Below, in pieces: positions 19,490 through 28,271 of a DNA stretch of 48,160 nt. Within the stretch, counting starts at the first letter, position 1; each line of letters starts with the position of its first letter. The position numbers were made by a program, and so were the translations under genes. This DNA comes from Actinomycetota bacterium (GTDB taxonomy: Bacteria; Actinomycetota; Actinomycetes; S36-B12). Below the pieces are notes generated by a model. That model searched no databases. It was given only the letters and a program-made list of their open reading frames with translations, and had not been told where the DNA came from. The stretch covers positions 1 to 48,160 of the forward strand of contig VGBL01000013.1 in assembly GCA_016870515.1 (NCBI GenBank). Direction: 5' to 3'.

Positions 19490-21079
19490 GTGACCGCAGC
19501 CGAGGGCCCAGGTTCCCCGATCCCGCGTGCCACGAAGGACAAGGCCGACGACCTCCAACGTCGGCGCGCCGAGGCGGTCGGACGCCGCCAGGCCGCCGTC
19601 GACAAGCAGCACGCCAAGGGCAAGCTGACCGCGATGGAGCGCATCGAGGCTCTTCTCGACCCCGACTCGTTCCAACAGCTCGATGGCCTTGCACGCCACC
19701 GCTCACATGCGTTCGGGCTCGAAAACAACCGCCCCTACGGCGACGGCGTCGTCACCGGCTACGGCACCATCGACGGCCGTCCCGTGTGCGTTTTCGCCCA
19801 GGACTTCACGGTCTTCGGCGGATCGCTCGGCGAAGTCTTCGGGGAGAAGATCGTCAAGGTGATGGATCTCGCGCTGAAGACCGGGTGCCCGGTGATCGGC
19901 ATCAACGACTCTGGCGGCGCGCGGATCCAAGAAGGCGTGGTGTCGCTGGGCCTCTATGGCGAGATCTTTCGGCGCAATGTCGCCGCGTCGGGAGTGATAC
20001 CGCAGATCTCCCTGATCATGGGCCCGTGTGCCGGAGGCGCCGTCTACTCCCCTGCCCTGACCGACTTCATCGTCATGGTCGACAAGACCTCGCACATGTT
20101 CATCACGGGTCCTGACGTCATCAAGACGGTCACGGGCGAGGACGTCGAGTTCGAGGACCTCGGGGGTGCCCGAACCCACAACTCGAAATCGGGTGTCGCC
20201 CACTACATGGCAACCGACGAGGCCGACGCCTTCGACTATGTCCGAGCCCTCCTCGCGCACCTGCCCAGCAACAACCTGGACGAGCCCCCCTACGACGACA
20301 TCGAGGCCGACCTCGAGGTGGGTGAGGCCGATCGAGAGCTCGACACCTTGATCCCCGATTCACCCAACCAGCCCTACGACATGCATCGGGTCATCGAGCA
20401 TGTCGTCGACAGTGCCGACTTCCTCGAGGTGCAACCGCTCTTCGCACCCAACATCATCTGCGGGTTCGGGCGCGTCGAAGGGCGCTCGGTGGGAGTGGTC
20501 GCCAATCAGCCCATGCAGTTCGCCGGCACCCTCGACATCGATGCCTCCGAGAAGGCGGCGCGCTTCGTGCGCACGTGCGATGCGTTCAACATCCCAGTGC
20601 TCACCTTCGTCGACGTGCCCGGATTCCTTCCCGGGACGGATCAGGAGTGGGACGGCATCATCCGGCGCGGCGCCAAGCTCATCTACGCCTACTCCGAGGC
20701 GACCGTGCCGCTTGTCACCGTGATCACGCGTAAGGCGTACGGCGGCGCCTACGACGTCATGGGCTCCAAGCACCTCGGCGCCGATATCAATCTCGCGTGG
20801 CCGACGGCGCAAATCGCCGTCATGGGCGCACAGGGAGCGGTCAACATCCTCTATCGCAACGAGATCGCAAACGCCGCCGACCCTGCGGCCGAGCGTGCAC
20901 GGCTTATCGAGGAATATGAAGCGACCCTCGCCAACCCCTACATCGCGGCGGAGCGCGGATACATCGACCGCGTCATCCTCCCGCAAGAGACCAGGCCCAT
21001 GGTCGTGCGCGCGCTGCGCGCCCTGCGCACCAAGCGTGCGAGCCGGCCGCCGAAGAAGCACGGAAACATTCCACTGTGA
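19490..21079 (+). CDS. accD5: Propionyl-CoA-type carboxylase beta subunit (AccD5/PccB-like)
   Basis: 529-aa carboxyltransferase moving CO2 from carboxybiotin to an acyl-CoA. Two crotonase-like halves: oxyanion loops at [13 protein letters not shown] with [13 protein letters not shown], and the second at [18 protein letters not shown]. The Asp in GGAYDVMGS is the residue associated with propionyl-CoA preference in Streptomyces PccB (Ile in the broader-range paralogue), so methylmalonyl-CoA is the predicted product. GTG 19490 is leaderless; accE follows with a 4-base overlap. The biotin carrier AccA3 is encoded 2.4 kb downstream. Confidence 0.94.
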   Translation: MTAAEGPGSPIPRATKDKADDLQRRRAEAVGRRQAAVDKQHAKGKLTAMERIEALLDPDSFQQLDGLARHRSHAFGLENNRPYGDGVVTGYGTIDGRPVCVFAQDFTVFGGSLGEVFGEKIVKVMDLALKTGCPVIGINDSGGARIQEGVVSLGLYGEIFRRNVAASGVIPQISLIMGPCAGGAVYSPALTDFIVMVDKTSHMFITGPDVIKTVTGEDVEFEDLGGARTHNSKSGVAHYMATDEADAFDYVRALLAHLPSNNLDEPPYDDIEADLEVGEADRELDTLIPDSPNQPYDMHRVIEHVVDSADFLEVQPLFAPNIICGFGRVEGRSVGVVANQPMQFAGTLDIDASEKAARFVRTCDAFNIPVLTFVDVPGFLPGTDQEWDGIIRRGAKLIYAYSEATVPLVTVITRKAYGGAYDVMGSKHLGADINLAWPTAQIAVMGAQGAVNILYRNEIANAADPAAERARLIEEYEATLANPYIAAERGYIDRVILPQETRPMVVRALRALRTKRASRPPKKHGNIPL

Positions 21080-21279
21080 GCGACGAGCCTGTCGTCGTCC
21101 GCGGAAACGCCACCGACGCAGAGGTAGCGGCCGTCGTCGCTGCCCTGGCGGTCATGCGCGAGGCGCGGGCCAAGATTGCACGGCGCCAGCGCAGCCTGTG
21201 GTCTCTGCCCTCGCGGCAGACCCGTCCCCCCCTATCGCCGGGGCCGGGCGCCTGGCGCGCCTGCGCCCTGCCTCACTAG
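21076..21279 (+). CDS. accE: Acyl-CoA carboxylase epsilon subunit
   Basis: 67-aa actinobacterial accessory subunit that stabilises the AccA3-AccD5 complex. Family features: an N-terminal helix [22 protein letters not shown] and the C-terminal [13 protein letters not shown] ending. GTG 21076 overlaps the accD5 stop (GTGA), so translation is coupled. In mycobacteria maf follows directly; here a secreted-protein gene intervenes. Confidence 0.9.
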   Translation: MSDEPVVVRGNATDAEVAAVVAALAVMREARAKIARRQRSLWSLPSRQTRPPLSPGPGAWRACALPH

Positions 21280-21301
21280 GCCCAGGACACGAGGCCTGGG
21301 C
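21280..21301 (+). terminator. Hairpin after accE
   Basis: A 7-bp perfect stem GCCCAGG / CCTGGGC with an 8-base loop begins immediately after the accE stop. There is no T-run after it, so it may be an actinobacterial hairpin-only terminator or simply stabilise the 3' end. Confidence 0.4.
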
Positions 21302-21351
21302 AAGAGCCCCAGGGGCACTTCATCTCTTCCCCGGGAATCCCGGCAGGAATC

Positions 21352-22731
21352 GTGCTGAACCTAGTCATGACCCCAACTTTGGCCCGCCTGTCTCTTGCCC
21401 TACTGGGGGCCTGCGTGCTCTCCGCAACCAGTCTCGTCACTGCCGGATCAGCCGCCGCCATCGGTTATGACCCTGAAGCGCCACCCCACTCTGGGTTCAC
21501 TGTGTCCCCACCGACAAAGCCCTACCTCATGGCCTTCCATACCTGCTCCACGACAAGCAATTGCGAAGACCCGACCAACCACACCATCCGCATTGCGGAA
21601 TCCAGTAACGGCGCCAACTGGACGGACGTCAGCGGATGGCAGGGCTACCGCGGTTCGGTCCCTGATGTCATCCGACGCGAGAACACCATCTATGTCATCG
21701 GCGCGGGACTGTCTCGCATTGATGTGACAACCGGCCAGGTGACAGCTGACTCCTTCAGTGTTAGCAGGACCGACGGAAGCCCGTCGCTGGCCCGCGATCC
21801 CGCATTCGCGGGGCAACTCACCGATGGGCGACTCATCGTCGTCTATGTGCCTTCGATGCAGGAGGTCGAGGGAAAGACGTCGATACCCGTGAAGTTGGGC
21901 ACCGAGGTCGTCGACAGCAATGGCAGCAGCTTCGTGGAGTACGGAACGGCGGTCGACGTTCCTCTCGACATCGCGGGCGTCCATGGCATGGCGTCCGATC
22001 CCGACATCTTCTTCAACGGCACGGAGTGGGTTCTGTACGTTTCGATGGGTTCCAATGTTGTGTCCTTCACCGCTCCCTCGGTCACCGGCCCCTACTCCGT
22101 GGCATCGGTGACCGTCGTGTCACAGGGGGCTGGGGGCGTGCCGTCTGCCATGGTCGGAACCGATGGCGTGTGGGTCTACGTGAACGACGGCCTCAGCCGC
22201 GACAGCATCTACATCCGCCGCGCGGTCACCACCACGGGCACCAGCAAGGTTCCATCGTCCAGTTTCCAAACGGTCCTCACCGGCACGCCCTATGGCGCCA
22301 CCACCGCAGAGAGCCCTGGGGTAGCACCGAATACTGAAGGCAGCCCGTGCTTGGATGGCTGCAAGACGATCGCCCCGGTGGTCGCCGCCCCCGGCCAGGT
22401 GCGCAGCGCGAAGGTGGGCCGGTCGACCTCCTCAACGGTGACCCTGACCTGGCGAGCCCCCACGACTGACGGCGGCGGTGCCATAACCGCATACGAAACG
22501 CGACTCAAGGTGGCGGGAGGCAAGTGGTCGGCGTGGGGCTCGCAGTCCGCTACGTCCTCCACCGGCACCTTCTCGAAGAAGTGGACGGGCCTCAAGGCAG
22601 CCAAGGGCTACACCGCACAGGTGCGCGCCCAGAATTCCGCAGGCACGGGGGCTTCAACGTCGGTCACCTTCAGGACAGCCAAGAAGTTAGGCGCCGAGCA
22701 TCACCCGGCGAAGTACATCTTCTTCTTGTAG
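21352..22731 (+). CDS. Secreted protein with C-terminal fibronectin type III domain
   Basis: 459 aa. A signal peptide with a long hydrophobic stretch (LARLSLALLGACVLSATSLV, then AGSAAA) precedes a 300-residue region. That region contains repeated beta-strand segments resembling a GH43-type beta-propeller: GYRGSVPDVIRRENTIYVIG, RDPAFAGQLTDGRLIVVY and GMASDPDIFFNGTEWVLYVS, each with an acidic residue at a blade start. A fibronectin III domain covers about residues 342-445 (APGQVRSAKVG to FRTAKK). Glycan or surface binding is plausible; no catalytic residues can be assigned safely. GTG 21352 has AGGA nearby; ATG 21367 is an alternative. It separates accE from maf, which are adjacent in mycobacteria, so it looks inserted. 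The last ten residues read antisense into a possible gene remnant. Confidence 0.75.
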   Translation: MLNLVMTPTLARLSLALLGACVLSATSLVTAGSAAAIGYDPEAPPHSGFTVSPPTKPYLMAFHTCSTTSNCEDPTNHTIRIAESSNGANWTDVSGWQGYRGSVPDVIRRENTIYVIGAGLSRIDVTTGQVTADSFSVSRTDGSPSLARDPAFAGQLTDGRLIVVYVPSMQEVEGKTSIPVKLGTEVVDSNGSSFVEYGTAVDVPLDIAGVHGMASDPDIFFNGTEWVLYVSMGSNVVSFTAPSVTGPYSVASVTVVSQGAGGVPSAMVGTDGVWVYVNDGLSRDSIYIRRAVTTTGTSKVPSSSFQTVLTGTPYGATTAESPGVAPNTEGSPCLDGCKTIAPVVAAPGQVRSAKVGRSTSSTVTLTWRAPTTDGGGAITAYETRLKVAGGKWSAWGSQSATSSTGTFSKKWTGLKAAKGYTAQVRAQNSAGTGASTSVTFRTAKKLGAEHHPAKYIFFL

Positions 22732-22802
22732 GCCGCATAGCCGTCGACGGCCGGAGCCTTGAGCGTGGCCGTCAACTGAAGCGGATTGCTGTAGATGGTC
22801 AC
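22701..22802 (-). other. 33-codon open frame after maf, possible gene remnant
   Basis: Downstream of the maf stop, and in the same reading frame, a GTG opens VTIYSNPLQLTATLKAPAVD followed by GYAAYKKKMYFAG and a stop. The composition (Tyr, Lys, Asn-rich) resembles the end of an Ig-like secreted domain rather than random high-GC sequence. No ribosome site was found. It could be the tail of a deleted gene or a readthrough extension. Confidence 0.25.
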
Positions 22803-22805
22803 GGA

Positions 22806-23435
22806 CTACCCCCAGCCCATGACGTCCGGCCAGCGCCTGCCGATCCGCGTCGCAAGTCGACGTAGCTCGGGCAGGGAGACGCCGATGACGTTGCCCGGAT
22901 CGCCATCGACACCCGCGACGTAGGGCGCACCCAGGGCATCGAGGGTGAATCCGCCCGCTACCTGCAGAGGTTCGCCCGTCGCGATGTAATCGGCGATCTC
23001 GGCGTCGTCGATGTCGGCCATTCGCACGACAGTCGACACGGTGGCGCCGACGCCTGAGCCAGTCGCCGCATCAATGAGCCAGTGACCCGTGTGCAACGTG
23101 CCGGAGCGCCCCCGCATCATCTGCCAGCGCCGCAGCGCCTCATCCGCAGATGGGGGCTTGCCCAGCCGCACGCCGTCCACCTCGAAGATGGAGTCGCACC
23201 CGAGGATGAGCGAGTCGTCGGGGGCAAGGCCCCGAACCGCTTCCGCCTTAGCGCGGGCGAGGGCGAGCGCCACATCGGGCACCGGCCGGTCACTCATGCG
23301 CCCCTTGATGGTCTCCTCGTCCACGCCGCTGACCAGCACCATCGGCCGGAGACCGGCCTGCTCGAGAAGGCGCCGGCGCGCCGGGGACGCAGACGCCAGA
23401 ATGAAGGGCGGGGGCGTCTGCCCGGGTGACCTCAT
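22806..23435 (-). CDS. maf: Maf family nucleotide pyrophosphatase
   Basis: 209 aa. Hydrolyses non-canonical or specific nucleoside triphosphates; linked in some bacteria to septum control. Signature [19 protein letters not shown] at the N-terminus, [19 protein letters not shown] with the catalytic Asp and Lys, and [20 protein letters not shown] near the end. ATG 23435 is preceded after six bases by CACAGT, a weak leaderless -10. Divergent from accA3. Position inside the carboxylase locus matches Rv3282. Confidence 0.93.
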   Translation of the reverse strand: MRSPGQTPPPFILASASPARRRLLEQAGLRPMVLVSGVDEETIKGRMSDRPVPDVALALARAKAEAVRGLAPDDSLILGCDSIFEVDGVRLGKPPSADEALRRWQMMRGRSGTLHTGHWLIDAATGSGVGATVSTVVRMADIDDAEIADYIATGEPLQVAGGFTLDALGAPYVAGVDGDPGNVIGVSLPELRRLATRIGRRWPDVMGWG

Positions 23436-23441
23436 GCGACC

Positions 23442-23464
23442 ACTGTGTCAGCCCTCCCTAGACT
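23442..23464. promoter_or_regulatory. Divergent -10 candidates (maf / accA3)
   Basis: Minus strand: CACAGT (23447-23442), N6, ATG 23435. Plus strand: TAGACT (23459-23464), N7, GTG 23472. The second is the stronger match. Confidence 0.45.
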
Positions 23465-23471
23465 GCCGCGC

Positions 23472-25226
23472 GTGCGCAAGGTCCTCATCGCCAATCGCGG
23501 CGAGATCGCCGTCCGCGTCGCCCGGGCCTGCCGCGACGCCGGGCTGATGTCCGTGGCGGTGTACGCCGATCCCGATCGCGATGCCCTCCACGTGCAGGCG
23601 GCCGACGAGGCCTACGCCCTGGGAGGTTCGACCGCGGCCGAGACCTACCTCGACATCGCCAAGATCCTCGACGCGGCCGCACGATCCGGAGCCGACGCGG
23701 TGCATCCGGGCTACGGCTTCCTGTCGGAGAATGCCGACTTTGCCCAGGCTGTCATCGACGCCGGCCTCACGTGGATCGGCCCGCCGCCGGCGGCGATCCG
23801 TTCGCTGGGCGATAAGGTTTCCGCTCGCCACATTGCCGCTCGCGCCGGGGCACCCCAGGTCCCCGGCACTCCTGATCCCGTCTCCGGCGCCGACGAGGTG
23901 GTCGCCTTCGCCCAGGAGCACGGCCTACCCGTTGCGATCAAGGCGGCATTCGGTGGCGGCGGTCGCGGGCTCAAGGTGGCGCGCACCCTCGAAGAGATCC
24001 CCGAGCTCTACGACTCCGCGGTGCGTGAAGCGGTGGCAGCCTTCGGCCGTGGCCAATGCTTCGTGGAGCGCTATCTCGACAATCCTCGGCACGTCGAGAC
24101 ACAGGTGCTCGCCGACAAGCACGGCAACGTCGTCGTCATCTCCACGCGCGACTGCTCCCTGCAGCGTCGTCACCAGAAGCTGGTCGAGGAAGCCCCTGCT
24201 CCCTACCTCTCGCAGGACCAGCTCGACGAGCTCTACCACGCATCCAAGGCAATCATCCGCGAGGCGGGCTACGACAACGCCGGCACCTGCGAGTTCCTGG
24301 TTGGCGACGACGGCACCATCTCCTTCCTCGAGGTCAACACCCGCCTGCAGGTCGAGCACCCCGTCAGCGAGGAGGTCGCCGGCATCGACCTCGTACGCGA
24401 GCAGTTCCGCATCGCCGACGGTGGCGTCATCGACTACGACGATCCCGTGCTGCGGGGCCACAGCATCGAGTTCCGCATCAACGGCGAGGATCCGGGCCGA
24501 GGGTTCCTTCCCGCGCCCGGCGTGCTTACGACCTGGGTGGCTCCCTCCGGTCCGGGAGTGCGCGTCGATGCAGGATTCCGTCAGGGCGACGTCATCGGTG
24601 GCAGCTTCGACTCGCTGCTGGCCAAGCTGATCGTGACCGGACGCGACCGCGAGGAGGCACTGGAGCGCTCACGCCGCGCGCTTGCGGAATTCCAGATCGA
24701 CGGCATCGCGACCGCACTGACCTTCCATCGTGCCGTCGTCGACGATCCGGCGTTCGCACCCACTGATGGCAAGCCATTCCAGATCCACACCCGCTGGATC
24801 GAAACCGAGTTCGACAACACAATCCCGCCCTACTCCGGCACAGCGGACGCCGCCACCGATCCCCAGGAGCGCGAGACGGTCGTGGTGGAGGTAGATGGCA
24901 AGCGTCTCGAGGTGACCCTCCCGTCCGGGCTGTCAGCACGCGGTTCGTCCGCCCCGCGAGCGAAGCCAAATTCACGTAGCCGCGGCCGCAGGGCGGGTGC
25001 AGCCGCATCGGGTGACTCCTTAGTTGCGCCCATGCAGGGCACGATCGTCAAGGTCGCGGTCAAGGACGGTCAGCAGGTCGCCGCCGGTGACCTCGTGGTT
25101 GTCCTTGAGGCTATGAAGATGGAGCAGCCGCTCAATGCGCACAAGGCCGGCACCATTACCAGCCTCGACGCAGCAGTGGGGGAGACGGTGCCCACCGGCA
25201 CCGTCCTGTGCGAGATCACCGACTAG
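23472..25226 (+). CDS. accA3: Acyl-CoA carboxylase alpha subunit (biotin carboxylase + BCCP)
   Basis: About 584 aa. It joins the biotin carboxylase domain, which carboxylates biotin using ATP and bicarbonate, to the biotin carrier domain. Visible: [38 protein letters not shown]-grasp loop [49 protein letters not shown]. After a basic linker (about 500-520), the carrier [14 protein letters not shown] ends in EAMKMEQP, with the biotinylated Lys 35 residues from the C-terminus. The start is GTG 23472 ([10 protein letters not shown]), 7 bases after TAGACT; nine more upstream codons are open but would put the start inside the promoter. It is the substrate of the nearby BirA and partner of AccD5. 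Confidence 0.95.
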   Translation: MRKVLIANRGEIAVRVARACRDAGLMSVAVYADPDRDALHVQAADEAYALGGSTAAETYLDIAKILDAAARSGADAVHPGYGFLSENADFAQAVIDAGLTWIGPPPAAIRSLGDKVSARHIAARAGAPQVPGTPDPVSGADEVVAFAQEHGLPVAIKAAFGGGGRGLKVARTLEEIPELYDSAVREAVAAFGRGQCFVERYLDNPRHVETQVLADKHGNVVVISTRDCSLQRRHQKLVEEAPAPYLSQDQLDELYHASKAIIREAGYDNAGTCEFLVGDDGTISFLEVNTRLQVEHPVSEEVAGIDLVREQFRIADGGVIDYDDPVLRGHSIEFRINGEDPGRGFLPAPGVLTTWVAPSGPGVRVDAGFRQGDVIGGSFDSLLAKLIVTGRDREEALERSRRALAEFQIDGIATALTFHRAVVDDPAFAPTDGKPFQIHTRWIETEFDNTIPPYSGTADAATDPQERETVVVEVDGKRLEVTLPSGLSARGSSAPRAKPNSRSRGRRAGAAASGDSLVAPMQGTIVKVAVKDGQQVAAGDLVVVLEAMKMEQPLNAHKAGTITSLDAAVGETVPTGTVLCEITD

Positions 25227-25234
25227 CCCCCCAC

Positions 25235-25291
25235 CTGAGTTACCCCAACGGTGGGATAGCGGGTCGTTGGCCCACCACTGGGGTGACTCAG
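25235..25291. repeat. Large imperfect inverted repeat between accA3 and the next gene
   Basis: Two 21-base arms, 25235-25255 and 25271-25291, are complementary at 18 positions plus one G-U, around a 15-base loop. The arms share CTGAGT-ACCCCA-GGTGGG. No T-run follows. It could terminate accA3, or be a REP-like palindrome. Confidence 0.6.
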
Positions 25292-25303
25292 ACGCGAGCG
25301 GGG

Positions 25304-25309
25304 TACCGT
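25304..25309 (+). promoter_or_regulatory. Leaderless -10 of the Gly-rich membrane protein gene
   Basis: TACCGT at 25304-25309, six bases before ATG 25316. Confidence 0.5.
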
Positions 25310-25315
25310 CGAGAT

Positions 25316-26626
25316 ATGCGCTACCGCCGCTCCCTCGCCCCGGCCCTGTGCGTGCTCCTCGCGGCCCTGGCCCTAATCGCCGCTCCCGCGACCCTCGCTC
25401 GCACCTCGATCGAGGCCGTGGCGTCGGCCCTGCGCAACGACCCCGTTTACAACGACCCCTCAGCCGAGAACGCCCTCACCCCCGGTCAGGCGAGCGACCT
25501 GCGCGACCAGATCGCCGCCACGGGTCTGCCCATCTACGTCGCGGTGCTTCCTGGCGCCGCCGCCACCGATGCCGGAGGCCCCGACGCGCTCCTGCGCGAC
25601 CTGCGTAATGCCGTCGGCCGCGAGGGCGTGTACGCCGTAATCGCCGGCAATGCCTTCCGGGCAGGCGCGACCAGCGGTTCCGTGAACGCCGTCGCCGACG
25701 ATGCCTTCCAGTCGCAGGCCTCCAACGGGCCCTTCGCTGTGCTCGAGGCCTTCGTCGCCGGAGTCGATGCGCAGTACAACGATTCGGGGCAGTCGAGCGG
25801 TGGCGACTCGTCAGCAGGGGGCGGCGGTTCATCGTGGACCGGCCTGATCATCCTGGTGGTCATCCTTGGCGGGATCGGAGCTCTCCTCTTCTTCGGCATT
25901 CGTGCAGCGCGTCGCTCGCGCGTCAAGCAACTTGTCAGCATTCGCAGCACTCTCGACGAGGACGTCACGTCGCTCGGCGAGCAGCTCGCTGCCTTCAATG
26001 TTGCCGACCCCCGCCTCGACGACACCGGGCGCGCCGATCTGCAGACGGCGCTCGACGCCTACTCCCGTGCCAGCCATGCCTCATCGCGGGCCCGGACCGA
26101 TGCCGACATCACCACTGCGACCTCCGAACTCGAGGCCGGCCGCTACGCCCTCGCATGCGTGCAGGCGCGGGTCGATGGTCGTGCGCTTCCACAGCGCCGT
26201 CCCCCATGCTTCGTGGATCCACGCCACGGCCCGAGCGAGTCCGATGTCATGTGGGCCCCCGACGGCGGTGCACCGCATCCGGTCCCGGTCTGCGCCACGT
26301 GCGCGGCCACCTTGAAGAGCGGCGCCGCCCCGCAGCCCCGCGTGGTGATGGCGGGTGGGCAGCGCGTTCCCTACTGGCGTGCCGGAGCCGACTACGCGCC
26401 CTATGCGCGCGGCTACTACTCCTCGTTTGCCGATGCCCTGCCGATGATCTTCGTCGGCACGATGCTGGCCACCGCCTTCATGCCACCGGTCGCGGGCATC
26501 TCCACGGCCGGTCCCTCGGGGGGCGCCTCCGACGGCGGCGGGTTCGGCGGCGGAGACTTCGGCGGCGGGAGCTTTGGTGGCGGCGGAGACTTCGGCGGAG
26601 ACTTCGGCGGCGGCGACTTCAGCTGA
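25316..26626 (+). CDS. Membrane protein, TPM-like N-terminus, Gly-Phe-Asp-rich tail
   Basis: 436 aa. A signal or anchor helix (LAPALCVLLAALALIAAP) leads to an extracytoplasmic domain of about 120 residues (IEAVASALRNDPVYNDPSAE, LPIYVAVLPGAA, GVYAVIAGNAF) resembling the TPM-like/DUF6676 domains of actinobacterial envelope proteins. A Gly/Ser linker, a second membrane helix (WTGLIILVVILGGIGALLFF) and a cytoplasmic helical region with a Cys pair (CATC) follow. The C-terminus is built of GGGDF-like repeats (about residues 405-436). Function unknown. ATG 25316 is leaderless; the first 36 codons of the longer open frame lie in the upstream hairpin and promoter. Confidence 0.8.
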   Translation: MRYRRSLAPALCVLLAALALIAAPATLARTSIEAVASALRNDPVYNDPSAENALTPGQASDLRDQIAATGLPIYVAVLPGAAATDAGGPDALLRDLRNAVGREGVYAVIAGNAFRAGATSGSVNAVADDAFQSQASNGPFAVLEAFVAGVDAQYNDSGQSSGGDSSAGGGGSSWTGLIILVVILGGIGALLFFGIRAARRSRVKQLVSIRSTLDEDVTSLGEQLAAFNVADPRLDDTGRADLQTALDAYSRASHASSRARTDADITTATSELEAGRYALACVQARVDGRALPQRRPPCFVDPRHGPSESDVMWAPDGGAPHPVPVCATCAATLKSGAAPQPRVVMAGGQRVPYWRAGADYAPYARGYYSSFADALPMIFVGTMLATAFMPPVAGISTAGPSGGASDGGGFGGGDFGGGSFGGGGDFGGDFGGGDFS

Positions 26627-27747
26627 AGCCTGGGCCTCGTCGCTGACGTGCAGCCGACGCGCCGCCTCGGCGATCGATCCGCTGAGGCTCAGATAGACCG
26701 CGAAGGTCGACGCCAGTTGATCGACCGTGAGCCTGGTGTCGACGGCGAGCGTGAGCGCATGAATGAGCTCGTCCGCCCGCGGCGCGACGATGACTCCCCC
26801 GATCACGATCCGCGAGGTCAGGCGGCAGAAGACCTTGACAAATCCGTGGCGCAACTCCTGCATCTTCGCCCGCGCATTGGTCGCGAGGGGAAGCATGATC
26901 GAGTCCGCGCGCACCTCGCCGGCGTCCACCTGCGCCTGTGTCGCCCCGACCGTTGCGATCTCCGGTCGCGAATACCGTGCTCGACACCGACACGCGTTCG
27001 AGGGATTGCACGGCATCGCCTAGCGCGTGCCACATGGCTGTGCGTCCCTGCATCGCCGCAACCGAAGCGGCCGGAAAGATATCCGTGCAATCTCCTGCGG
27101 CATAGACGCCACGCGCCGACGTGTGCCAGACACGATGCACCTGGATCAAGCCCCGCTCGGCCGTGGCAATGCCCGCGGCGTCCAGCCCGAGGTCCTCGGT
27201 GTTGGGGACGGAGCCGAAGGCGAGCAGGACGTGGTTGCGACTAGACACCAGGACGACCTGCGAGCCCAGGGCCTCGTAGGCGGACGCAAACTCCGCGCCG
27301 GTAACCCCGGAGCCGACGACGAGGCGCGGGGGCACCTCGGCGAGGTCGTAGAGCTGCTGCCAGGTGAGAATGCGTTCATCATCCGGCGGCGACTCGGGCA
27401 GCAGCCGCGAACGCGAACCGGTCGCAATTCGAACGACGTCGGCGGGTAGCTCGACGGAGCCCTCATCGGTGGAGACGCTGACCCGCTGCGCCGACAGCAG
27501 GCGCCCTCGGCCCTTCTGGTGACGGATTCCTTCGGCGGCAAGACGCGTCTCGATGTCATCGCTCTGGGCCGCTGCGAGGCGGCGGATGCGCTCGTTGACC
27601 ACGCTGAGATCGACGCTCAGTGCCCGGCTTTGCGGGACCTGGCCGGCGATGCCAATGCCGAGCTCGCCGATGCGGCCCGGCGCGGCAGCTGGGCCGCCTC
27701 ATGGCCGCCGGGACCTGCCCCACGATCACCACCGACGTCACCACCAC
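26627..27747 (-). pseudogene. lpdA: Decayed NAD(P)H-quinone dehydrogenase (LpdA-like flavoprotein)
   Basis: Pieces of one flavoprotein disulfide-reductase-family gene are spread over two frames. Reading leftward: VTSVVIVG, a 1-base slip, GAGPGGHEAAQL, then a jump to RIGELGIGIAGQVPQSRALS and VVNERIRRLAAAQSDDI. The segment with the FAD-domain CxxxxC is gone. LVVGSGVTGAEFASAYEALG is present, but VLVSSRNHV runs straight into LLAFGSVPNTEDL, losing the end of the NAD domain. A second frameshift near 26972 separates VSVSSTVFA from RPEIATVGATQAQVDAGEV; the dimerisation domain (ELIHALTLAVDTRLTVDQLA) then continues to SIAEAARRLH. About 365 codons remain of the 490 or so expected. It occupies the place of Rv3303c. 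Confidence 0.85.
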
Positions 27748-27784
27748 ATTTTGTCGGACGACCCACAGCACGCCCTCGCGCCCG

Positions 27785-27790
27785 TACCCT
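27785..27790 (+). promoter_or_regulatory. Leaderless -10 of the cyclotransferase-like gene
   Basis: TACCCT at 27785-27790, six bases before GTG 27797. Confidence 0.5.
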
Positions 27791-27796
27791 GGCGTC

Positions 27797-28246
27797 GTGT
27801 CGCTCTACGCGGCCTACGGCTCCAACCTTGATCCCCACCGGATGGCGGAGCGGGCCCCCCACTCACCGGTGGCCGGCACCGGCTGGCTCGAGGGCTGGCG
27901 TCTCACCTTCGGTGGCGAGGACCTCGGCTGGGACGGCGCGCTGCCGACCGTCGTCGAAGATGCCGGAAGCGCCGTCTTCGTCGTCCTCTACGACATGCAT
28001 CCGCTCGACGAGGCGGTGCTCGACGCATGGGAGGGCATTTCGCTCGGCCTGTGGCACAAGATCCGCGTGCGCATCCAGACACTGGATGGCAACGTGCTGG
28101 CGTGGCTCTACGTGCTCGACGCCTACGAGGGTGGCTTGCCCTCGGCCCTGTACCTGTCGATCATCGCTGACGCCGCCGAAGCCGGCGGAGCACCGGAGAA
28201 CTACGTTCGCGAGTTGCGCGAGCACCCCTGCACCGGCATCGAATAG
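27797..28246 (+). CDS. Gamma-glutamylcyclotransferase-like (AIG2/GGCT fold)
   Basis: 149 aa. Begins SLYAAYGSNLDPHRMAERAP: the YGSNL loop is the substrate-binding signature of the family that converts gamma-glutamyl amino acids to 5-oxoproline. It continues with GWRLTFGGED, AVFVVLYDMHPLDEAVLDAWEG and VLAWLYVLDAYEGGLPS. The acidic catalytic position after the DE pair (DEAVLDAWEG) is consistent with the fold, but the substrate is uncertain. GTG 27797 follows TACCCT by 6 bases; upstream codons belong to the antisense lpdA remnant. It sits upstream of the purine nucleoside phosphorylase, as Rv3304 does near deoD. Confidence 0.82.
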   Translation: MSLYAAYGSNLDPHRMAERAPHSPVAGTGWLEGWRLTFGGEDLGWDGALPTVVEDAGSAVFVVLYDMHPLDEAVLDAWEGISLGLWHKIRVRIQTLDGNVLAWLYVLDAYEGGLPSALYLSIIADAAEAGGAPENYVRELREHPCTGIE

Positions 28247-28259
28247 CCCGCCCCGCTGG

Positions 28260-28265
28260 TAGCGT
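28260..28265 (+). promoter_or_regulatory. Leaderless -10 of the nucleoside operon
   Basis: TAGCGT at 28260-28265, six bases before ATG 28272 of the purine nucleoside phosphorylase. Confidence 0.5.
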
Positions 28266-28271
28266 CGACGC

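Noticed and set aside
19473-19706. Longer birA frame (347 aa)
   Set aside because: The extra N-terminus is antisense to accD5 and resembles no winged helix; GTG 19472 has a proper leaderless -10.
26520-26626. Short-period GGCGGCGACTTC-like DNA repeats as a possible repeat array
   Set aside because: They are the codons of a Gly-Phe-Asp tail in the membrane protein gene, not a CRISPR or mobile repeat.
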